From: Cristatella mucedo
Taxonomy: Eukaryota; Bryozoa; Phylactolaemata; Cristatellidae
Direction of reading: 5' to 3'
Length of the DNA: 64,000 nt
NCBI GenBank assembly: GCA_009760855.2
Contig: WPIO01000001.1
Span: 5,200,501-5,264,500, forward strand
Below, in pieces: positions 57,026 through 64,000 of the stretch. The translations under genes and the position numbers were made by a program. A model generated the notes under the pieces. That model was not told where the DNA came from and made no database searches. It was given only the letters and a program-made list of their open reading frames with translations. The number at the start of each line of letters is the position of its first letter. Positions within the stretch are counted from its first letter, which is position 1.

Positions 57026-59029
57026 TTCCGGTTTCAGGAACTCATGAAAGCAATCATCTTAGTGGCTAGTGCAAAATAAAACCCATTAACCGAGGTCATC
57101 GAATGATCCTCCCAAAAGTTCTCTGTATTCGTGAATGCAACTACACTGCTCAAGCAAACTTGTGACACCAATGGTGAATGATCACTCATTTGCAATTATT
57201 TTGAAGCATTTCCATTTCCATCAGCACAGCCATTTCCTAAATTAGCTGCCTCCAATGCCACTCGTCCTAGACAGCATTTGGACACGAGCAGAAAACGTGA
57301 AAATGCATGATGATTGAATGGGCTTGATAGAACAAGATGAGTGTGGAAATTCTGGGTGGCGGTATCAACGATTGTGCCTTCAAGCCAACTTTCATTCATT
57401 TGATTCTATCTCCCTCTATCTATCTGTCTGTCTGTCTGTCTGCCAGCATGCCTCATGTCTGTCTGCCTGTCGGTCTGTCTATATATCTACCTATCTGTTC
57501 ATCTCCCACAACCTCTCCTGTCTTCAGAACTTCTCTGCAAACTAGAGAATAGGGCAAACTTGAATCAGTGTCAGCAGTGAGATCATGCAACAGTGCAGAC
57601 TCAAGTGCACACATTGAAGCGATATAATGAGAAGATGCATCTGTTGATAGGCATTCTGAAACTGCAAATAAAATTTGCATGCACGGTTGCACGTATATCA
57701 GAAAAAGCACGATTTAAATGGCAAAAAGATGCGCTCACTCAGCGCCAACAACAGGGAACCAGGTACGAGTTCGAGCAGTCAGCCGAGAAAAGCTGGAAGG
57801 CCCAGACTCATGCAAGGGTCAGCCCAGCACATGCTGGCAGGCAAGTGATCTTGTGTGACATTTTGCAACACGGCAAGCATGTGGGCTTTACAACCTTCAC
57901 CGTTTATCTCGTACGGTCGACCTTGGTTAGTCACAGAGCCTGCTCTGGCACCTCCCACACCAATGGACGAAGGAGGAGAGGCAGCCGAGCAGAAGCCCAC
58001 TCATAAGTATTACACGTAGAAGAGGGTGCAGCCGGCAACGATTAGCTGATTCGGCATGGTCAAGCTTCACCTGCCTTTAACAGGTTGACCCCCCCCCCAC
58101 TACGAACTCGTGGCCAGCGTTGCTCCTAGACTCTTTGTCACTATACCGGCTCATCATAAGGAGTAAGCATGCTCAGGCTTGGCAGCAGTAACAATGGCTA
58201 GCTAGGTCAAGCATCGGTTTGGTCGTAGCTGCCAAGCTAATTGTCACAAGTAGATCTGATCTTGCAGAGGTCAGCAGTCATGACCAGGAGCAGCATGACC
58301 ACACACATTCTACTGTACTTTTAAGAACAAGCTACCGACTATCGAAGCGTATAGAACAAACTACCGCGCAGATCCAAGATGTCCGTGTGAGACGACCATC
58401 AGTAGCAGCAGAGCTGGTTGCAATGACCAAAATCTTTGCCGTGTTGGCAAAACTTGAATCTCGTGGCCATTTCTTGATATTTCCATGAGTGCAATAACTT
58501 ACAGGCAGCCAATTAACGGCCTGATATTGATTCTGGTGGGTGCACCGATAACCAATTAAACAGTGCCACTGGGCTTCAAGACAACATGGATAAGTTAAGG
58601 CTACCGTTTCGGCTTTCCTTTGTGCTCAAACTTGTGTGCACGTGTGAGGTCAACAGCACACAAAAACCCGGCACATGGGCAGACGAGAGCCATAGACTGG
58701 AAACCTAAACTTGGTCTGAGAGCACAGACAATGATACTGAACACTTGCAGGGCACTTAGATTGGTGAAGTCAAGACATGCCCTCAATCGTCAAGTATTGA
58801 ACAGGATGCTGCATGTATCAAGAGAAACCACGGCAAAGGCAACGTTTTGATCGTTCACATCTACCACGTCGCCCCACAGACTCTTCTTGTCTTCTAGGAG
58901 ATAACAAAAGACGTGAATTAATGCCAGCATCATGCGCCTATTGCTCGGTGGCTTCGATTCTGCTGGGGAGCAGTGGACTGCCACCTTCAAGTCCAGTGGT
59001 TACCAGTGCTTGCCTTTAACGACTGAGGC
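57026..59029. other. No recognisable gene
   Basis: TCTG/TCTA low-complexity DNA at 57,405-57,505. Open frames at 57,593-58,006 and 58,219-58,488 (+) show no domain. No MAP7-type charged exon found here on the minus strand. A C-run lies at 58,090-58,099. Confidence 0.4.
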
Positions 59030-59135
59030 CAACACAAATGCATTTGATGACCGAGGTCATGGGCTCGATCCCTGTGGCATATGTGAAGCGCTTGAATAGA
59101 GATTAAGTTTCTCATGGTACTATGCAAATGAATTA
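59030..59135 (+). mobile_element. tRNA-derived SINE, family 2 (LINE-type tail)
   Basis: GACCGAGGTCATGGGCTCGA includes the B-box region, followed by GTGAAGCGCTTGAATAGAGA, TTAAGTTTCTCATGGTACTA and TGCAAATGAATTATATG. The tail matches the L2-like LINE end. Confidence 0.75.
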
Positions 59136-59169
59136 TATGTATATACATGTGTATATACATACATACATG

Positions 59170-59246
<77 letters not shown>

Positions 59247-59259
59247 ATATATGTATGTG

Positions 59260-59290
<31 letters not shown>

Positions 59291-59315
59291 GTATATGTAT
59301 ATATATATATATATA

Positions 59316-59377
<62 letters not shown>
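59128..59377. repeat. TA/TG-rich compound microsatellite
   Basis: (TA)n blocks at 59,177-59,213 and 59,328-59,362, separated by (TG)n, (TGTA)n and (TATG)n, ending in (CA)n. It directly follows the SINE tail and may have grown from it. Confidence 0.95.
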
Positions 59378-60208
59378 AGCTGCAGTGCACAGATCCTCGA
59401 GAAGGGTTAACAACTGAAAAACTCAATCATCAATTCCACCGACCGAAAGCCTGGGATCTGAAACCGAAGCTACCGGGAATGTGAAAAAGGAATTCGCTGC
59501 CTCTGCTGAGATACAATCAAGTAGTAATGTTAGATAACGAACAGTTACAAACGTTAACGAACGTTAAGCCTTGTTAGATAACGATCAAAAACGGTTGCAC
59601 AGAGCTCCCATGACTTCGCCTAGGCATAAGCGTACAAATACGAAGCCCCAACTGCACTGAGCAGGCATTAAGAGAGCAGCAGGATCTTTTCAGGAGATAA
59701 CAACTATATTCTGCTTAAAAATCTAGATAGTATAAGCATGTGACCTGCGGGTAGCTTGCACTTAGCTTTTGCTAAGAGCTGCTGACTTCACTAGGACATG
59801 TCAAGAAGAATCCCTTTCCACCAAACATGGTTCTGGACAGGGCTGGGGCAAACTAGTGTCAACCGATGCAGCAAGCAAACTGTCAAACATAAGAGAAATT
59901 GAATACAGGCACACCAAGGACGTTCGTAGGCCAGGCAATGAATACACAACCTAGCTCAAGGAGCTGAAAATACCTTCACGGTATATTCTAGGTAAGAAGT
60001 CCCTACAAACAGGCAGTCTGTCCGAGAGAATATGCAAAGGCTGCAGTGAAGACAAGAGAGTGGCAAAGAATGGTGCCACATGAGCAGCACGGGAATTTAT
60101 CTCCCTTGCAGAAGCAGCTGCCAGGGATGGCAAAGCTAATCTCATCGAATAACCACTGATCCCACATATATATCCCTTCATTCATCCACCCTCCCTACTT
60201 CCCTCCCT
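59378..60208. other. No recognisable feature
   Basis: Contains direct repeats of GTTAGATAACGA (59,529 and 59,572) and AACGTTAA-type short repeats. No gene. Confidence 0.4.
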
Positions 60209-60317
<109 letters not shown>

Positions 60318-60615
60318 GTTCTTTCAGAATGTCTCTACCGCTATATTTGTATTACTCTCACTACCTCTCTACCCACTTCTTCCTCTCTTTTTCGCCACCC
60401 TTGCTGTCTCTCTCCCAACCCTCCCTCTATGCCCTCTAAGGTGACCACACTCAATGTGATACAAAAAAGGTACCATGCCCAGCTGAGTAATATGATCTAG
60501 TGAGAAACGATCCCTCTGCAATGTGATCCAAGCACCGGTCTGGCAGCGAGCTGCTTGCTGTGCACAGGTTGAGATCAGAGTCAAGCATACCGCAATAGGA
60601 CACACAGGACGAGCA

Positions 60616-60657
60616 ATGGCGCTGTTCAAATGGTTCACACGAGAAAGCTGCCTCGAA
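60616..60657 (+). CDS. Possible short first coding exon, speculative
   Basis: ATG in a fair context (GAGCAATGG), fourteen codons MALFKWFTRESCLE, then a donor CGAA/GTGAGTGG that matches the consensus well. No partner exon was found downstream, and the 14-bp array begins 107 bases after the donor. It would be transcribed divergently from the MAP7-like gene. Short ATG-plus-donor combinations occur by chance, so this is only a candidate. Confidence 0.15.
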
Positions 60658-60764
60658 GTGAGTGGCAGGCCGTCACGCTTGAGCAGTTCACATCGTTGCA
60701 TACTCGCAGACACCAAGGCCGAGCGGCCAGATGGACGCACAAGGATGAGCTTGAACATCCTCCT

Positions 60765-61297
60765 GCCGCCGGCGCTCTGCCGCCGGGGCTCTGCAGCCGG
60801 CGCTCTGCAGCCGGCGCTCTGCAGCCGGGGCTCTGCAGCCGGGGCTCTGCAGCCGGGGCTCTGCAGCCGGGGCTCTGCAGCCGGGGCTCTGCAGCCGGGG
60901 CTCTGCAGCCGGGGCTCTGCAGCCGGGGCTCTGCAGCCGGGGCTCTGCAGCCGGGGCTCTGCAGCCGGCGCTCTGCAGCCGGCGCTCTGCAGCCGGCGCT
61001 CTGCAGCCGGCGCTCTGCAGCCGGCGCTCTGGCAGCCGGCGCTCTGCAGCCGGCGCTCTGCAGCCGGCGCTCTGCAGCCGGCGCTCTGCAGCCGGCGCTC
61101 TGCAGCCGGCGCTCTGCAGCCGGCGCTCTGCAGCCGGCGCTCTGCAGCCGGCGCTCTGCAGCCGGCGCTCTGCAGCCGGCGCTCTGCAGCCGGCGCTCTG
61201 CAGCCGGCGCTCTGCAGCCGGCGCTCTGCAGCCGGCGCTCTGCAGCCGGCGCTCTGCAGCCGGCGCTCTGCAGCCGGCGCTCTGCAGCCGGCGCTCT
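60765..61297. repeat. 14-bp GC-rich minisatellite, 38 units
   Basis: Units of GCAGCCGGCGCTCT. Unit 1 is GCCGCCGGCGCTCT and unit 2 GCCGCCGGGGCTCT. Units 3-4 are canonical. Units 5-14 (60,821-60,960) are all the GGGG variant GCAGCCGGGGCTCT. Units 15-38 are canonical with a single extra G at about 61,031. Length 533 = 38 x 14 + 1. Because 14 is not divisible by three and no unit contains a stop in any register, long frames of about 266-283 codons run through it on both strands; these are artefacts. Confidence 0.97.
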
Positions 61298-61308
61298 GCA
61301 GCGTGCTT

Positions 61309-61338
61309 TGCTGCAGCTGCTGCTGCTGCTGCTGCTTG
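61309..61338. repeat. Short (CTG)n run
   Basis: GCTGCAGCTGCTGCTGCTGC and further CTG units, directly after the 14-bp array. Confidence 0.85.
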
Positions 61339-61819
61339 TACCTGCCAATGCAGCCACCGCCGCTGTCGGCCTAGCTCTATGGCTATCGAGTGAGGAACTC
61401 ATGACACTCAGCCGACCCGGCAGGCAATGAAACAAACTTCGTTAGTTGTGACAGCCGCGGTATGGGCCCTGTCCAAACGCGCTCCAGCAGAGCAGAGCAG
61501 CACAGCACCAGGGTCGCATCAGCCGATAGTGGCCTGGTCCCTCGGGACAGGTCAACGCCTAATACGGCTAATGCCAATAGCCACCAGCAGAGCATAATGC
61601 TACTTTCTCACTCCAGGGAGGAAACAGTATTCGTAATTAAATCACAGGCCATTAAGATGGCAGCACGTCAAATGCGAACCTATATGCCTCAGAACTTAAT
61701 AAGACTTCTCAATGATCGCACTAGTTTAGACTTGAAATGACTAGCTGTTGTGATCGCGCCTAGGCCAAAAGCAAGAATGCAGTCTTATATACAATTTTAG
61801 CAAATAGGTTTATGAAAGA
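61339..61819. other. No recognisable feature
   Basis: GC-rich to about 61,600, then ordinary. The open frame 61,462-61,740 (+) has no signature. Confidence 0.4.
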
Positions 61820-61998
61820 GCCACACTCTGCCTGTTGCTCTTCACGTCCTCCGTCGCGAGGTCGTGGGTTCGAATTCTGTGATGGGCAATCCTTTATTGC
61901 CGGTGGGCGATCCTGTATTGCTACTGCAAGCGGTGGTCGTAGCCTTTAAGGCTCTTCTGCTGCTATACAAAACAGGCTGTGAAATCAGCTAGTATTTT
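61820..61998 (+). mobile_element. tRNA-derived SINE, family 1, with internal duplication
   Basis: B box GGTTCGAATTC at 61,867. The segment GGGCAATCCTTTATTGCC is followed by a second, similar GGGCGATCCTGTATTGC, so the post-B-box block is duplicated. Then GCAAGCGGTGGTCGTAGCC, AAGGCTCTTCTGCTGCTAT and the end AGGCTGTGAAATCAGCTAGT. Confidence 0.8.
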
Positions 61999-62158
61999 TT
62001 CTATGCATCAGGCCATGTTAAGGTCCCCTGTACAAGCCGGTACAAAGCTGTGTCAAGACCAGCACATAGATAAACTATATGTCTGTCGAAGATACCAGTT
62101 GACATTCTGTTCTTAATGTCCAATAGCATACCCTGCAATCAATTTGACTGAGACAGCG

Positions 62159-62678
62159 TGTGTACATATGTATATGTGTCCATGTACACACTTGTATGAA
62201 CATGCGTGTACATGCATGAATGCATGCACGGTCGTAAGTGTACTCATCCAAGCATGTGTACATGCATGCATTGGGGATGTATGCATGTGAATGCACACAC
62301 ATGTGTGCGTGTGTGTGTGTATGTGTGTGTGTGTGTATGTGTGTGTGTGTGTATGTGTGAGAGAGACCGTGTGTATGAGTGTGAGAGTGTGTGTGTGTAA
62401 GAGTGTGTGTGTGTAAGAGTGTGTGTGTGTAAGAGTGTGTGTGTGTGTGTGTGTAAGAGTGTGTGTGTGTAAGAGTGTGTGTGTAAGAGTGTGTGTGTAA
62501 GTGTGTGTGTAAGTGTGTGTGTAAGTGTGTGTGTGTGAGTGTGTGTGAGTGTGTGTGAGTGTGTGTGAGTGTGGTTGAGTGTGGTTGAGTGTGGTTGAGT
62601 GTGGTTGAGTGTGGTTGAGTGTGGTTGAGTGTGGTTGAGTGTGCGCGAGTGCGAGTGCAAGTGTGTGCGCGTGAGCGA

Positions 62679-62768
<90 letters not shown>
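62159..62768. repeat. TG-rich compound satellite
   Basis: TGTACATGCATG-type DNA (62,159-62,300) leads to (GTGTGTAAGA)-type units (62,390-62,530), then GTGTGTGA units, then seven GTGTGGTTGA units (62,569-62,640), a GCGAGTGC block, and a pure (TG)n of about 36 units (62,689-62,768). Long His-Thr or Val-Cys frames through it are artefacts. Confidence 0.95.
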
Positions 62769-62788
62769 ATAGCACTTCTCTGAACTGC

Positions 62789-62790
<2 letters not shown>

Positions 62791-62863
<73 letters not shown>
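62791..62863. repeat. (GA)n microsatellite
   Basis: 36 GA units, 22 bases after the (TG)n tract. Confidence 0.97.
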
Positions 62864-62864
<1 letters not shown>

Positions 62865-63339
62865 CACTTTCGAAGATGCATTCATCAATCCCATATCAAC
62901 ATCGATACCATATCTAGTGAGAAGCACTCAGACAGAAAAACTCTGGCACTACACAAGAGAATAAGCATGTCCACTCTGCATCTACACTAATATGAATTGT
63001 TCAGGGGTCAGCACCTGCAAGGCTCTGAGGCACAGACTGTAACTCGGACACACCCTTGAGCTTGTATGATGCACCAAGAAGGCACACCGGCCATCTGGCC
63101 AAGGTCAACGCAGGCGAATGCTAGCCTCCCAAAGATTGGCCTTCTGCGATTTCGAGGCTCTGAAGGTATTCGGAGAATTACCAGTCATTGGAAAAACTAA
63201 CGCTAATAGTCAGCATCGTGTGCTCTACTTCACTGAATGTTCACGAGCTGCACAGCTGAAGACCGGCCATAAAACATAGTACACAAAGAACTGTAAATGC
63301 TCTGAAGAAGCACGAGATAATCAATGTGTTTTATTTGCA
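62864..63339. other. No recognisable feature
   Basis: Nothing supported. Confidence 0.4.
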
Positions 63340-64000
63340 ATATTAAAACAATAATTACAATAAAATATGAGTATGGGCATCTAAGAAAAACTAAAACTCT
63401 ATGCACTTTCTATATGCTGCAAAGGAAGCATGTCAATTGATTAGGGATTACATACAGTGCTAGCACACATAAGCACACCATTCATTAAGACTTAGCAAAT
63501 GCAGTGAGGAACAGGTAAAGTCTAGCTTCCTTTTTAATACTGTCAAGGAGACGTCGTGACGTAAGTCGGGAGTGAGTTCTAGGCTTTGGGAGCATAGGAG
63601 CTAAAAATGCCGTCTCCGTTGGATTGTAGATTGGCTAGAGGCACAGCTTAACGACTGGAGTCCACACAGCAGGTAGTAAGATGCTTACACCGATTGGGTA
63701 GTAGTTCAGATAAGTAGACCAGAGCAGGAGAATGAAGAAGCCTAAAAGTTAATGAAATATCCCGGAGCTCGATATGCTACTAAATAGGGAGCCAGTACAA
63801 GTCAATGAGAAGTGGTGTAACCTGGCTATTTCAATTTTCCCAGCAGACAAAGTCAGCAGCAGAGTTGTGCACCAGCTGTAAGTGCCTTATGGCACAGGCC
63901 GGAAGACCTGAGAGTAATGAGTTACAGAAGTCGAGCAGGGATGTCAAAATGCATGGACCAGCTTAGATGTGGTATCCTTGTCAAAGCAGATCCAACTTTT
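63340..64000 (-). mobile_element. L2-like LINE, 3' fragment, continues beyond the window
   Basis: Minus strand: worn ATT-type tail at 63,340-63,365, then the same order of blocks as the 27.9-28.6-kb copy. These include ACCGATTGGGTAGTAGTTC, TAGACCAGAGCAGGAGAATG, and GACCAGCTTAGATGTGGTATCC TT-type DNA at the end, matching the block before LVRAFVTSC. Truncated by the window edge. Confidence 0.78.

Noticed and set aside
60523-61435. Open frames of 266-283 codons through the 14-bp array on both strands
   Set aside because: The unit has no stop in any register, so all six frames are open. No promoter or domain; the frames on opposite strands are equally long.
62075-62927. Frames of 225-268 codons rich in His-Thr on the minus strand
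   Set aside because: Translation of the (CA)n satellite only.

Overview
The window is animal nuclear DNA. It shows a long multi-exon gene with GT-AG introns, a single-exon G-protein-coupled receptor, many decayed non-LTR retrotransposons of the CR1/L2 group, two tRNA-derived SINE families, long dinucleotide tracts, and no operons or prokaryotic signals. Exons are GC-rich and code for Ala/Ser/Gly/Thr-rich protein; the intergenic DNA is richer in A+T. I cannot fix the phylum. An invertebrate is likely, and a flatworm or another large-genome lophotrochozoan is compatible, but that is inference only.

Layout. 1-2.2 kb: a dispersed repeat and a (GA)n tract. 2.18-3.15 kb (+): an intronless class A receptor. 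3.2-22.8 kb: gene-poor, with LINE tails, SINEs, a 41-bp tandem repeat, GC-rich islands at 15.7-16.4 and 19.2-20.1 kb (one holds an unassigned open frame), and a relic resembling a Ty3/gypsy integrase region (21.1-22.0 kb). 22.87-56.72 kb (-): one gene of at least 15 coding exons, reconstructed here by splice sites and reading phase, encoding a MAP7/ensconsin-family microtubule-binding protein; its 5' end was not found. Its introns hold most of the LINE and SINE copies, including a full nested insertion with a target-site duplication at 50.8-51.3 kb. 56.7-64 kb: simple repeats, a 38-unit array of a 14-bp GC-rich minisatellite (60,765-61,297), long TG- and TA-rich tracts, and another L2-like element running off the end.

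How it fits together. The receptor and the MAP7-like gene look unrelated. The MAP7-like exons fall into three groups: an amino-terminal charged helix (56.6 kb), a long Ser/Ala-rich linker on phase 1-1 exons (53.3-40.8 kb), and the conserved charged carboxy-terminal helix on mostly phase 0-0 exons (40.7-33.9 kb), followed by a low-complexity tail that ends at 22,868. The SINEs and L2-like LINEs are linked: one SINE family ends in the same 3' sequence as the LINE, as expected if it borrows the LINE machinery. I found no CRISPR array, operon or evident new defence or enzymatic system. The least ordinary items are the 14-bp array, the symmetric-exon architecture, and the dispersed repeats without a named family.
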